64,000 nt of DNA, from the NCBI GenBank assembly GCA_945867815.1, contig CAMBIX010000003.1, positions 62,001-126,000 on the forward strand, written 5' to 3'. The notes under the pieces are model-generated. The model did no database searches. It saw only the letters and a list, made by a program, of their open reading frames with translations, and was not told where the DNA came from. Numbering within the stretch: position 1 is the first letter of the stretch; every line of letters begins with the position of its first letter. Below, in pieces: positions 36,735 through 46,145 of the stretch. The DNA comes from an uncultured Veillonellaceae bacterium (lineage in GTDB: Bacteria > Bacillota > Negativicutes > Veillonellales > Veillonellaceae). A program made the position numbers and the translations under genes.

Positions 36735-37859
36735 TTACACATGATGCATGCGCTTAAAATAATGCTTAGAATCGCCATTGGCTTTCCAACCCACACGGTC
36801 ACCAATAGACATAACACGCCGTGTTAAACAATCCTTACACTTGTCTGCATTATCGTCTACACAAGGCTTATTATCATATAATAAATACTTAGCGCGATGC
36901 TTAGGTATGGTAATAATAGGCATAAGAATATTAGCCCCTGCCACAAGTCCCTTTTCACGGCCTAAGGGATCTAGCGCCTGTAATGCCGTCGTCGCTGCTA
37001 TATTCACATCTTTTAGATATAAACGAGTAAGAGCAATCATCTTAAGTCCTAGCTGCAAACGTTCTAACTTTTTTTTCTCTGTATCTAGCCCCGCCTGCAA
37101 AGCTTCTTGTCCTAAAGGCGTATCATGATGAACAACATAAGGCCCCATACCAATCATATCGATATCCATATCTTTATAAAAGAGAATATCATCGACCAAA
37201 TCCTGTAAGGTCTGTCCTGGCAGCCCAATCATAACCCCAGTACCAACCTGCAAGCCGGCCTTACGAATGGCCTTTAAACAATTAACTCTCGTCTGGTAAG
37301 AATGCAGGTCATCCTTAGGATGAATCGTTTCATAGAGCTTTTGATTCGACGTTTCTATGCGCAATAAATAGCGTGATGCTCCAGCCTCTTTCATGCGTTT
37401 ATAAGCTTCTTCGGTTTGCTCCCCAACGCACATAGTAATACCTAAAGAACCATCCCCAATTTGCTTAATCTTTTGAATCAACTCAATCATGTAATCGACA
37501 AATTCATCATCTGTACGTTCACCAGATTGCAAAGTAATCGAGCCATACTCATGATCATAGGCCCAACGAGCCATCTCTAAGATTTCCTCTTCCGTCATAT
37601 CAAAGCGTTCAGCCTTATCATTTTCACGGCGAATACCACAATACTTACAGTTCTTAATACAACGATTAGAAAACTCAATAAGTCCCCGATAATAAGCAAC
37701 ATTATCAACATAGGCCGTCTTTACTTCATAAGCCTTCTTATAAATCTTAGCCAATACCTCTTCATCAGTAACCTGCATCAATACAGATAATTCTTCTGGC
37801 GTAACAACATCATTGCCAACTAAATCTTTTTGTAAAATTTTTGCTACTGCTTTATCCAT
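36735..37859 (-). CDS. hydE: [FeFe]-hydrogenase maturase HydE (radical SAM)
   Basis: A 374-residue radical SAM enzyme. The cluster motif CIKNCKYCGIRREN near 68-80 is the HydE form of CX3CX2C. A second C-terminal motif CVDDNADKCKDC (CX7CX2C) matches the auxiliary cluster seen in some HydE. It builds the dithiolate-bearing organometallic precursor of the H-cluster with HydF and HydG, neither of which is in the window. It is preceded, 40 bp upstream, by an unknown protein gene in the same direction. Confidence 0.92.
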   Translation of the reverse strand: MDKAVAKILQKDLVGNDVVTPEELSVLMQVTDEEVLAKIYKKAYEVKTAYVDNVAYYRGLIEFSNRCIKNCKYCGIRRENDKAERFDMTEEEILEMARWAYDHEYGSITLQSGERTDDEFVDYMIELIQKIKQIGDGSLGITMCVGEQTEEAYKRMKEAGASRYLLRIETSNQKLYETIHPKDDLHSYQTRVNCLKAIRKAGLQVGTGVMIGLPGQTLQDLVDDILFYKDMDIDMIGMGPYVVHHDTPLGQEALQAGLDTEKKKLERLQLGLKMIALTRLYLKDVNIAATTALQALDPLGREKGLVAGANILMPIITIPKHRAKYLLYDNKPCVDDNADKCKDCLTRRVMSIGDRVGWKANGDSKHYFKRMHHV

Positions 37860-37899
37860 TATACGTACCTGTATAAGAAAAAAACGTTCTCTTAAGCCA

Positions 37900-38547
37900 T
37901 TAAGACAAAGGTCTTGGTTTGTGAGGGCGCGTGGCTTCCTTAATATCTTTTTCTGTTAAAGAATCAATCAAATCCGGATTCCACACCATAATTGGTAGAC
38001 CCACTACATGGGCCGCCTTCATTTCATGGCATAAGGATACACATTCTGTTAAATAATCAGAACCTTCACTTACTAAATCACAAATTAAGACAACATGACG
38101 CCCTTTAACAGGTGCCCCATTATAGGCTAAAGCCTGTCCATCAAAATAGATTGTTCCCGTCTGCAAACGGCCATCGCGGTAGTCTTCAATTCGTTCTAAC
38201 ATCAGATGTTCCAATAAGGTCCGTCCTGGTGTAACAGCTGGATGCTTGGTTGCTAATCCTTCTGCCTGTACGTGAACGAAAACCGTCTTACACCGCTTAT
38301 CGGTGCGCCAGTTCATTAAAGCTTGTTCAACCGTTCCATAAAACAAATAAATCTGCCAAGGATCTACAGAGCCCGTCTGGAAGATATCTATAATATCTCC
38401 ATCTTTAGCGCTGTTTAAATCACCTAACAACTCTTCTGCCACATCAGCCATAACTTCTTCATAATCTGATTGTGCCTTTAAATTCTTGATAGAATCATCC
38501 ATTTCTAATTTTACATCATCTGTCATTGGTTTTTTCTTTTCTGCCAT
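37900..38547 (-). CDS. Unknown cytosolic protein upstream of hydE
   Basis: A 215-residue acidic protein with no signal or membrane helix and no family I recognise. The N-terminal 35 residues are charged and helical. The segment GRHVVLICDLVSEGSDYLTE followed by AAHVVGLPIMV resembles the PRPP-loop region of type I phosphoribosyltransferases, but the second acidic residue of that loop is missing, so catalytic activity is doubtful. The ATG at 38547 has AAGGAG eight bases upstream. Co-transcription with hydE (40-bp gap) hints at a link to hydrogenase maturation. Confidence 0.7.
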   Translation of the reverse strand: MAEKKKPMTDDVKLEMDDSIKNLKAQSDYEEVMADVAEELLGDLNSAKDGDIIDIFQTGSVDPWQIYLFYGTVEQALMNWRTDKRCKTVFVHVQAEGLATKHPAVTPGRTLLEHLMLERIEDYRDGRLQTGTIYFDGQALAYNGAPVKGRHVVLICDLVSEGSDYLTECVSLCHEMKAAHVVGLPIMVWNPDLIDSLTEKDIKEATRPHKPRPLS

Positions 38548-38638
38548 TGACTGCACTCCTTGCTTCTATAGGGATTAGTTTGTATATGTAGTATATCATA
38601 TATTGGCCTATAAAAGGCAAAAGTAAATAAGGTAATAG

Positions 38639-38693
38639 TTGTCAACCAAAACTTACTCGGATATAATTGAGTCAATTACTTCCGAGTAAGTTT
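38639..38693 (+). promoter_or_regulatory. Promoter with a 45-bp palindromic operator
   Basis: TTGTCA (38639-38644) and TATAAT (38662-38667) are 17 bp apart. Over the spacer, -10 and start site lies a palindrome: AAACTTACTCGGA (38649-38661) with TCCGAGTAAGTTT (38681-38693), and inside it TAATTGA G TCAATTA (38664-38678). Because transcription should begin within it, the palindrome acts as DNA (operator) rather than as an RNA hairpin. Confidence 0.75.
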
Positions 38694-38715
38694 CATTATA
38701 TATAAGGAGGTTCTC

Positions 38716-40110
38716 ATGCCTTTTATCGGTCGTACGGAAGAATTAAAAAAACTCAATAAGCAATACAAAGAACCTGGTGCTACAGCTACTCTTATTTACG
38801 GTCGCCGCCGAGTCGGGAAAAGTGAATTAATTAAACATTTTCTACAAGTCTCTGCTATTCAAGGCCTATATTATGAATGCAAACAAACAACACAAGAAAA
38901 CAATGTATCCACCCTCTCTAATCTATACGCAGAACAAGTTAATCTTCCGCCTTTTGCTTTTTCTTCTATAGAAGACTTATTAGATTACCTATTTCGTACC
39001 CATACAGACAAACCATATGTATTAGTTTTAGACGAATACCCTTACCTACGTCAAGTCACGCCTGGCCTCGACAGCATTCTGCAAACCCTCCTCGACACTT
39101 ATAAGCACACATCTCAACTAAAACTTATTATTTGTGGCTCTTTCGTTGACACAATGAAATCACTTCTTCTGACTCATAATCCACTTTACGGCCGCTTTTC
39201 CTTATCTATTCACTTAAAAGCTATGGATTATTATGAATCTGCTCAGTTTTATCCTTCTTTTACTAATGAAGATAAAATACGTCTTTACAGTGTTTTTGGA
39301 GGTATCCCCTATTATAATCAACTAATTAATCCTGCTCTATCTGTAAAAGACAACATTATTGAACTTCTCGCCTCCCCCAATGCCCGTTTAGAAAGCGAAG
39401 TACAACTGTATCTACAAGGGGAGTTGTCTAAATTCACAAATGCCAATGAAGTCTTCGAAACCTTAGCCAAAGGCATATCTAAATATAAAGATATTCTAGA
39501 CCAATCCCATGTATCCAGCAACCCAGCCCTTGCCGATGTATTAAAACGCCTTCTATTGATGGAAATGATTCATAAAGAAACGCCTATTAACGATTCAAAA
39601 AACAAACGTCGCACAGCTTATTATATTAGTGATAACATGTCGCTCTTTTATTATCGCTACATTTTCCGTTATGCGTCTCCTCTCCGTATTATGAATTCGG
39701 ATGCCTTTTACACCCGTTATATCGAAAAAGACTTTGAAGAAACTTACGTACCAAAACGCTTTGAACATATTTGTCGTCAATTTTTAATCCGTCAAAATCG
39801 TCAAGGTCTACTAAATCCTATAATCGATGCTATTGGTACCTATTCCTATGATTTACCAACTGAACATCGCAACGACGAGTTCGATGTCGTTACCCATGAT
39901 AATAAGGGTTACATCAACTATGAAGTAAACTTCCGCAACAAGCCTATATCACAAACCATTATTGAAAAAGAACGCAGCCAAATGCAAACAGCTAATTTAC
40001 CCTTTTATTCTTACGGTTTTTTCTCACGCAGTGGCTACACCACCAACGCTCTTACATATATAAAAAATACCCAAGGAAGGGCTTATACACTAGATGATTT
40101 ATACCAATAG
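38716..40110 (+). CDS. Archaeal-type AAA ATPase with C-terminal DUF234 domain
   Basis: A 464-residue protein. Walker A is YGRRRVGKSELIKHF near 29-43, Walker B VLVLDEYPYLR near 98, and a sensor-like KLIICGS near 136. A winged-helix middle (about 250-300) and a C-terminal DUF234 region follow, with NDEFDVV...NYEVNF near 385-405. This resembles the PD-(D/E)XK core of the family, but the usual Lys of E-x-K reads Asn, so nuclease activity may be lost. The family is common in archaea and scattered in Firmicutes; its role is unknown, with links to defence or toxin-like genes. AAGGAGG precedes the ATG. Confidence 0.85.
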   Translation: MPFIGRTEELKKLNKQYKEPGATATLIYGRRRVGKSELIKHFLQVSAIQGLYYECKQTTQENNVSTLSNLYAEQVNLPPFAFSSIEDLLDYLFRTHTDKPYVLVLDEYPYLRQVTPGLDSILQTLLDTYKHTSQLKLIICGSFVDTMKSLLLTHNPLYGRFSLSIHLKAMDYYESAQFYPSFTNEDKIRLYSVFGGIPYYNQLINPALSVKDNIIELLASPNARLESEVQLYLQGELSKFTNANEVFETLAKGISKYKDILDQSHVSSNPALADVLKRLLLMEMIHKETPINDSKNKRRTAYYISDNMSLFYYRYIFRYASPLRIMNSDAFYTRYIEKDFEETYVPKRFEHICRQFLIRQNRQGLLNPIIDAIGTYSYDLPTEHRNDEFDVVTHDNKGYINYEVNFRNKPISQTIIEKERSQMQTANLPFYSYGFFSRSGYTTNALTYIKNTQGRAYTLDDLYQ

Positions 40111-40235
40111 CTTCCATCCCCCTATGTTTACATTCGCCTGTGCCAAAGGTATAATTAAAATCTAATAAAGAACTTTGTAGATAAAAAAAATTATATAGAA
40201 CCACGTCTACCTATATTCCAACACCTAAAATAAGC

Positions 40236-40304
40236 ATGCCATCGAATTTACCCAAATTCAAACTCGGCATTACGCTTGATTTCCTAAATACTATTTTATA
40301 TTTA
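40236..40304 (+). promoter_or_regulatory. Nitroreductase promoter with upstream palindrome
   Basis: TTGATT (40276-40281) and TATTTA (40299-40304) are 17 bp apart. Directly upstream is a compound inverted repeat: ATGCC (40236-40240) with GGCAT (40266-40270), and inside it GAATTT-ACCC-AAATTC (40244-40259). Its place just before the -35 box suits an activator or redox regulator. Confidence 0.5.
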
Positions 40305-40329
40305 CCTTTACTTATATAGGAGGCCTAAC

Positions 40330-40923
40330 ATGAACACCTTAGATACTATACTTACTCGCCGCAGCACCCGTAACTATTTACCAAAACTTGTTGAAAAAGA
40401 CAAATTAGATAAAATCCTACTAGCTGGTCAATTTGCCCCTTGTGGCAGTAATACGCAAACTAACCATTTTTTTGTCGTGCAAAAGGCAGATATTCTGCAA
40501 AAACTCATCTCCTTAGTAGAATCTCGCTTTGCTACTATGGAAGTAACTGAAGGCATGTACAGCAGCATTAAAAATTCTATTGAACGCTCTAAAAAAGGCG
40601 GTTACATATTTACTTACAATGCCTCTACCCTTATTATTGTAGCCAATAAAAAAGACTACGGTAACAACATGGCCGACTGTGCTACAGCTGTAGAAAATAT
40701 GATGATTACAGCCAACGCCCTAGACTTAGGTTCCTGCTGGATTAACCAGTTGCGTTGGTTAAATGAAGACCCGATTATCCTAGACTACTTGCACACCCTA
40801 GGACTTACTGATGATGAACGTGTCTATGCCTCCCTCATCGTTGGTTATCCAGCAACTAAAGACGGCCTACCTATCCGCACCATGCCTGCACGTAAGGGAA
40901 ATGAGATTACATACTTGTTGTAA
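40330..40923 (+). CDS. Nitroreductase family flavoprotein
   Basis: A 197-residue FMN enzyme. LTRRSTRNYLP at the start and CGSNTQTNHFFVV (about 37-50) bind FMN phosphate. The later MADCATAVENMMITANALDLGSCWI and LIVGYPA form the dimer and flavin face. It reduces nitro groups or quinones with NAD(P)H; the physiological substrate is unknown. AGGAGG precedes the ATG. It is monocistronic, ended by the 40985-41034 terminator. Confidence 0.92.
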   Translation: MNTLDTILTRRSTRNYLPKLVEKDKLDKILLAGQFAPCGSNTQTNHFFVVQKADILQKLISLVESRFATMEVTEGMYSSIKNSIERSKKGGYIFTYNASTLIIVANKKDYGNNMADCATAVENMMITANALDLGSCWINQLRWLNEDPIILDYLHTLGLTDDERVYASLIVGYPATKDGLPIRTMPARKGNEITYLL

Positions 40924-40984
40924 AATCAAATAACTAATTAGACAAATAATTTCTACTCTTACTAATATAAATTTCAGCAAAAAA

Positions 40985-41034
40985 CAAAAGGCTTCAACTA
41001 GAGTAAGTACCTAGGTTGAAGCCTTTCATTTTTT
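40985..41034. terminator. Bidirectional terminator between the nitroreductase gene and cobT
   Basis: AAAGGCTTCAACTAG and CTAGGTTGAAGCCTTT pair around a short loop; A-rich and T-rich flanks allow both directions. Confidence 0.92.
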
Positions 41035-42074
41035 TACACATCTGTATCTGAAAGAGCCTCTATAAGTTCACCCATGCGAGCCTCCTGCCACATGGCATCT
41101 ACAAAAGAACGGAGTAAGACAACTTCAAAAACAGCACCTGTCCCTTCACCTAGAGCCAAATCTAAACGCAAAAGCACATCGTGCTCTTCTATATAACCAA
41201 GTGCCAGCGCCGCTTTCATACCTGGTTCTCTCGACCAATGCGATGGAAAGGCCATATGAGCTACCCTCTCATCCATCTGCACAGCCGCCGCAAAAGCAAC
41301 AGCTGTAATAAATCCATCAATAACAAAAGGCAAACGGCTATCGGCACAAGCCCGCATAGCTCCATACAGGGCTGCTAAATCAAAGCCCCCAACACATATA
41401 AGAGCCTCTTCTACATTCTGAATGCCTTTACCATACATCTCATGAGCATAACGCAAAGCCTCTATCTTACGGGCAATAACCTCTGGACTCCGCTTATTCG
41501 CACCATAGCCTACAATATCTTCTGCTTTTGCGTCTGTAATAAAAGACAAGACAGCCGATGATGTTGTTGTATTCCCAATACCCATTTCACCAAAGGAAAG
41601 TAAATTATAGCCATCAGCCTTAGCCTGTTGTACGCATGCACGGCCTGCTGCTACCGCTTTTTCAAATTCATCTCTTGTCATGGCTGGTTCTTCCAAAAAA
41701 TTAGCTGTCCCGCGAGCTACCTTATAATCAAGGCCAACTGCTTTCTTACTATCTATCCCAACGTCAACTACCTGATAAGGGATAGCATTAGTCTGACAAA
41801 AGCGAGAAATAGTTGCTTTCCCTTCCACCATTAACTGGGCTTGCCAATAGGAAATATTGGATGGATAAGACACGACGCCCGTCTTCGCCACTCCATTACT
41901 AGCAGCAAAAATATAATGCTTAGCTTTTATTTCTTGATGTAGTTGATTCCAAGCTTTGTACAACTTGATAAGCTGTTCTTCCATCTTACCCAAAGCCCCT
42001 TGAGGAATCACCATCGTATCAATAGTTTCTTGTGCCTTCTCTACTACTGCTTTATCATACGTAAAATAACTCAT
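41034..42074 (-). CDS. cobT: Nicotinate-nucleotide:dimethylbenzimidazole phosphoribosyltransferase
   Basis: A 346-residue enzyme making alpha-ribazole phosphate for the lower ligand of cobalamin. ASNGVAKTGVVSYP near 58, SFGEMGIGNTTTSSA near 163 and the catalytic-Glu loop LGEGTGAVFE near 316 are CobT signatures. No other cobalamin genes or B12 riboswitch are next to it. A ferredoxin-type protein gene lies 115 bp upstream in the same direction. Confidence 0.93.
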   Translation of the reverse strand: MSYFTYDKAVVEKAQETIDTMVIPQGALGKMEEQLIKLYKAWNQLHQEIKAKHYIFAASNGVAKTGVVSYPSNISYWQAQLMVEGKATISRFCQTNAIPYQVVDVGIDSKKAVGLDYKVARGTANFLEEPAMTRDEFEKAVAAGRACVQQAKADGYNLLSFGEMGIGNTTTSSAVLSFITDAKAEDIVGYGANKRSPEVIARKIEALRYAHEMYGKGIQNVEEALICVGGFDLAALYGAMRACADSRLPFVIDGFITAVAFAAAVQMDERVAHMAFPSHWSREPGMKAALALGYIEEHDVLLRLDLALGEGTGAVFEVVLLRSFVDAMWQEARMGELIEALSDTDV

Positions 42075-42188
42075 ACCTAATGTCCCTTACCTAATAACGA
42101 CTCATTTCTTTTATAAACCTCTATGGCTCTATCTATATATGTGTGTTCACAAAACCAACTATAGCCATGAGCCACTTATATCTCTAAA

Positions 42189-42389
42189 CTACAACGTATT
42201 CTCTTCTTCACTGACAACTCTAACCTGTACAGCCCCTACAGGACAAATGGTATAGCAATCACCACAACCAATGCAGCCTCGCCCAATAACATACTGCTGC
42301 CCTTGCCGTCTAATGCAAGAAACAGGGCAATCAGCGGCACACGCTCCACAACAAACACAAGTGGGTTTTATTTGAAAACTTTTATCCAT
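42189..42389 (-). CDS. 2[4Fe-4S] ferredoxin
   Basis: A 66-residue bacterial-type ferredoxin with two CX2CX2CX3CP motifs (CVCCGACAADCP and CIGCGDCYTICP), each binding a [4Fe-4S] cluster for low-potential electron transfer. The ATG at 42389 is six bases from GAGGAG; the ATG at 42395 directly abuts that site and is unlikely. The acidic tail (SEEENTL) is typical. Confidence 0.9.
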   Translation of the reverse strand: MDKSFQIKPTCVCCGACAADCPVSCIRRQGQQYVIGRGCIGCGDCYTICPVGAVQVRVVSEEENTL

Positions 42390-42795
42390 TCTCATCTCCT
42401 CTATACTTCCTATATAGCCCTCCGATTATACAAGCCAACGCTGCTTTCTTCTTCAACTGACATCAATCATCTGATTAACCTATTCGCTTCTAAAAATATC
42501 TTTAACTACATTAATCTAAAACCTTATGCGCCAAGTTATCATCCTGACACACGATAAGATTAGGCTTTAACTTTCTGCCTTATCACCTATAAGTATAAAC
42601 AAAGAGAGATAATCTAAATAGATTATCTCTCTCTTTTATAAAATATAGCCCAAACTACGACTATTCGTTACCTTCAGCTCGCATCAGCTACTAAATATAT
42701 ATCCAGCTAAACAAAGCTAGGGAAGATAAGTACATTGAACTCTTGTATAAACTAACTACGCAAGTCTCTTATCTATACCTCTCCGCACAACTACC
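42390..42795. other. Intergenic region between ferredoxin and ileS
   Basis: About 400 bp without a convincing ORF. It holds the ileS terminator hairpin (42598-42640). The rest is AT-rich, and I see no other conserved signal. Confidence 0.5.
42598..42640 (-). terminator. Terminator downstream of ileS
   Basis: AGAGAGATAATCT and AGATTATCTCTCT form a perfect 13-bp stem with a 4-base loop, T-rich beyond. It lies about 155 bp after the ileS stop, leaving a long 3' untranslated stretch. Confidence 0.8.
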
Positions 42796-45645
42796 TTATT
42801 TAAGCACTGACGCACAACGAGCACATAAAGTTGGATGCTCTGCATCTTGACCCACTGTATCTCTATGAATCCAGCAACGTTCACATTTTTCAAGCTGACT
42901 AGCCTTAACAACAATAGCTAAATGGCCTTCTTCTGTAGCTTTAGCTTCTGCTGGCGCCTTATCTTTACCTTCTACAAGATTAGCTTCACTAACGATTAAG
43001 AAATTAGCTAATGCATCGCTCATAGCTACCAAGGTCTTATAGGCTTCGCCATCAGCATATACGGTAATCGCTGCATCCAAGGAATGCCCAATTACCTTAG
43101 CACGGCGCGCTTCTTCCAAGGCTTTTGTCATTTCACTACGAAGAGATAATAGGCGTGTCCATTTTTCAGATAAAGCCGCATCCAAATATTCTATATGAGA
43201 CTTAGGCCAATCTTCTAACAAGACACTAATACCCATACCATCTTCTTTCGGCATATATTTCCATACTTCTTCTGCTGTGAAAGATAAAACAGGCGCTACC
43301 ATACGCACTAGAGTACTAACAATTTCATACATAGCTGTCTGTGCACTACGACGAGCTGGCGCATCCGCTTTTTCTGCATACATAGTATCCTTTAATACGT
43401 CTAAATAGAAAGCACTTAGATCAACGGTGCAGAAATTATGAATGGCATGATAAAGCACATGGAATTCATAGTGTTCATAGGCATCCGTTACTTTTTCACG
43501 CACTTCTTCTAAACGCATCAAAGCCCAACGGTCAATTTCAGATAATTGTTCGTAAGGAACCTTATCCGTATTTGGATTAAAGTCATCTAAATTCCCCAAC
43601 AAAAAACGGAATGTATTACGAATTTTACGATACACTTCTGACATCTGTTTCGTAATTTCTTTAGATAAACGAACGTCACCTTGATAATCTGCTGAAGATA
43701 CCCAAAGGCGCATAACATCAGCACCATACACATCAATAATGTCAGATGGTGCTACCGTATTGCCTACAGACTTGGACATTTTGCGGCCTTCACCATCCAC
43801 AACAAAGCCGTGCGTCAATACCGAATTATATGGTGCTTTACCTGTCGTTGCTACCGAGGTCAATAAGGAAGAATTAAACCAACCGCGATGCTGGTCAGAC
43901 CCTTCTAGATACATAGCGCATGGTACATCTAAATCATTGTTCTGTAACACACCAGCCCAAGAGGAACCACTATCAAACCAGACGTCCATAATATCTGTTT
44001 CCTTCCGGAAGTGATCATGGCCACAATGAGGGCATTTAAAGCCATCTGGCAATAATTCTTCTGCTGTATGAGCCCACCAAGCGTCAGACCCTTCCTTAGC
44101 AAACCAATCTTGCACGGAATGAATTGTCTCATCATTACATACATAGTCGCCGCAGCTTTCACAATAGAAAACAGGGATTGGCACGCCCCACGCACGCTGA
44201 CGGGAAATACACCAGTCACCACGATCAGCCACCATATTATAAATACGGTCATGACCCCATTTAGGAATCCACTGCACTTGGTTATCAATAACGTCTAAAG
44301 CTTCTTTACGATAGCCATCTACAGAGGAGAACCACTGTTCCGTTGCGCGGTAAATAACTGGGTTCTTACAACGCCAGCAGTGGGCATATTGATGGCGTAA
44401 AGTTCCCTTATGAAGCAAGTTACCATTATGCGCCACAATCTTAAGAACCGGTACTTCCGCATCATGAATCTCAAGACCGGCTAAGTTTTCTTCTGTATCA
44501 CCGTAACGGTTATTATCTACTGATGATACATAGCAACCTGTTGGATCTACAAAGGATAAAATTTCTTCCTGGTCTTTAGGCAATTTTCCTGCCTTCTTGT
44601 ATTTCATGAATACATTAAAGTCATCTTCCCCATGTGCTGGTGCGGTATGTACGCAGCCAGTACCAGCTTCCAAGGTAACATGATCACCTAATAAAACCGT
44701 TACATCCCGATTAACAAACGGATGATGGAATTGAGCCAGTTCTAATTGATCACCTGGGAAGGAATTAAGCACTGTATAGTCTTCAATACCACAATCTTTT
44801 AAGGCACTTTCAACCAAGTCCGATGCCATCAAGTAATATTCATCGCCGACCTGCACCCAAGAATACATCAAATCAGGATTAACAGAGATATCCTGGCTGG
44901 CTGGCAAAGTCCAAGGCGTCGTCGTCCAAATAACAGCAAAAGCTTTCTTTGGATCAACTTCCTTAGGCATAGTCTGATTTGGCTGACTAACAAAGGCATA
45001 TTTTACATAAATCGAGAAAGATTTCTTTTCCTTATATTCGATTTCTGCTTCGGCTAAAGCAGTTTCACAATGCGTACACCAATAAACGGTTTTTAAGCCT
45101 TTATAAATGTGACCCCGTTTAGCCATTTCCCCAAAGATGCCGATTTCTTTTACTTCAAATTCCTTGCGAAGAGTTAAATACGGACGATCCCATTCACCAA
45201 GAACACCAAAGCGAATAAAGTCTTTTTTCTGTTCTTCTACGCACTGCAAGGCATATTCCTTACATTTAGCCCGTAAATCTAATGGCGCCATTTCATGCCG
45301 GTTAAGCCCCGTATTCTTAATAACTGCATGTTCAATAGGAAGACCATGTGTATCCCAGCCAGGAATATAACGCGTATAATAGCCCTGCATGGTCTTATAT
45401 TTCATAATCATGTCTTTTAAGGTCTTATTCAAGGCATGGCCAATGTGAAGCTTACCATTTGCATAAGGAGGACCATCATGCAAAATAAAGTGCTTACCAT
45501 TTTTACGTTTATCCAAGCGTTTGCCATATACGTCATTATCCTGCCAGAATTTTAGAATTTCTGGTTCCCTTTTTGGCAAATTACCACGCATAGGAAACTC
45601 CGTAGCTGGCAAGTGTAATGTTTTACCATAATCCATGTCACTCAT
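42796..45645 (-). CDS. ileS: Isoleucyl-tRNA synthetase
   Basis: A 949-residue class I synthetase. The HIGH motif is in PPYANGKLHIGHALNK near 59, the editing domain spans about 200-400 (VIWTTTPWTLPAS), and the KMSKS loop GRKMSKSVGN lies near 604. The C-terminal zinc motif CERCWIHRDTVG...CARC is present, marking the bacterial-type enzyme. AAGGAG lies upstream. It is governed by an Ile-specific T-box (45905-46139) placed an unusual 260 nt ahead. Confidence 0.96.
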   Translation of the reverse strand: MSDMDYGKTLHLPATEFPMRGNLPKREPEILKFWQDNDVYGKRLDKRKNGKHFILHDGPPYANGKLHIGHALNKTLKDMIMKYKTMQGYYTRYIPGWDTHGLPIEHAVIKNTGLNRHEMAPLDLRAKCKEYALQCVEEQKKDFIRFGVLGEWDRPYLTLRKEFEVKEIGIFGEMAKRGHIYKGLKTVYWCTHCETALAEAEIEYKEKKSFSIYVKYAFVSQPNQTMPKEVDPKKAFAVIWTTTPWTLPASQDISVNPDLMYSWVQVGDEYYLMASDLVESALKDCGIEDYTVLNSFPGDQLELAQFHHPFVNRDVTVLLGDHVTLEAGTGCVHTAPAHGEDDFNVFMKYKKAGKLPKDQEEILSFVDPTGCYVSSVDNNRYGDTEENLAGLEIHDAEVPVLKIVAHNGNLLHKGTLRHQYAHCWRCKNPVIYRATEQWFSSVDGYRKEALDVIDNQVQWIPKWGHDRIYNMVADRGDWCISRQRAWGVPIPVFYCESCGDYVCNDETIHSVQDWFAKEGSDAWWAHTAEELLPDGFKCPHCGHDHFRKETDIMDVWFDSGSSWAGVLQNNDLDVPCAMYLEGSDQHRGWFNSSLLTSVATTGKAPYNSVLTHGFVVDGEGRKMSKSVGNTVAPSDIIDVYGADVMRLWVSSADYQGDVRLSKEITKQMSEVYRKIRNTFRFLLGNLDDFNPNTDKVPYEQLSEIDRWALMRLEEVREKVTDAYEHYEFHVLYHAIHNFCTVDLSAFYLDVLKDTMYAEKADAPARRSAQTAMYEIVSTLVRMVAPVLSFTAEEVWKYMPKEDGMGISVLLEDWPKSHIEYLDAALSEKWTRLLSLRSEMTKALEEARRAKVIGHSLDAAITVYADGEAYKTLVAMSDALANFLIVSEANLVEGKDKAPAEAKATEEGHLAIVVKASQLEKCERCWIHRDTVGQDAEHPTLCARCASVLK

Positions 45646-45904
45646 GTTACTCTCTCCTTATTTAAAACACATAATTTAACTAATTCATTCATAAATAGTA
45701 AAAGCATTTTTATATGCAAGGTGCAAGGTACACGTTGAAGTATCTCTGTCTATATTCGCCTTATAAATGACATTCTATAGGCAAGGTATATACTTAATTA
45801 TCTCCGTTTCCATCCACCTTATAAATAAAAAACTATTTCAGTGGCTTCATTAAAGAATCTCACTATTCTCACATAAGAATAATCGCTATAGACTCATACG
45901 TAAG
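45646..45904 (-). repeat. Long spacer between T-box and ileS with a 58-bp direct repeat
   Basis: Two copies of a 48-bp unit starting GCAAGGTA and ending CCTTATAAAT (45723-45770 and 45781-45828) are about 70 percent alike by eye, with a period of 58 bp. No ORF of note is present. The segment would be part of the ileS leader after antitermination. Confidence 0.55.
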
Positions 45905-46139
45905 AAATACAAAAAAGCATCCGCCCCCGAAGGGACGAATGCTATAATCCGTGGTACCACCCTACTGATAAAATAGACAAACAGCCATACTTTATCACTC
46001 AAGCCGATATGGAGGCGAGTCCTTGCTATACTCCAAAGTGATCCGCTATACCTTCCTTTACGAGGCTTACACCATTTCCCCGCTCGCTATAAAGTACCCG
46101 CTATAGCCGTCTTTTTCCTTGCATGCATATATATGAATA
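45905..46139 (-). promoter_or_regulatory. T-box leader specific for isoleucine, upstream of ileS
   Basis: The minus strand has AGGGTGGTACCACGG (T-box, near 45949-45963) followed by the terminator GCATTCGTCCC...GGGGGCGGATGC and TTTTTT. The upstream stem I context GCGGATCACTTTGG gives specifier ATC (46040-46042). Uncharged tRNA-Ile allows read-through into ileS. Confidence 0.94.
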
Positions 46140-46145
46140 TCTTTG

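Noticed and set aside
41034-42395. Cobalamin riboswitch upstream of cobT
   Set aside because: No B12-box or related conserved core was found in the leader between the ferredoxin gene and cobT.
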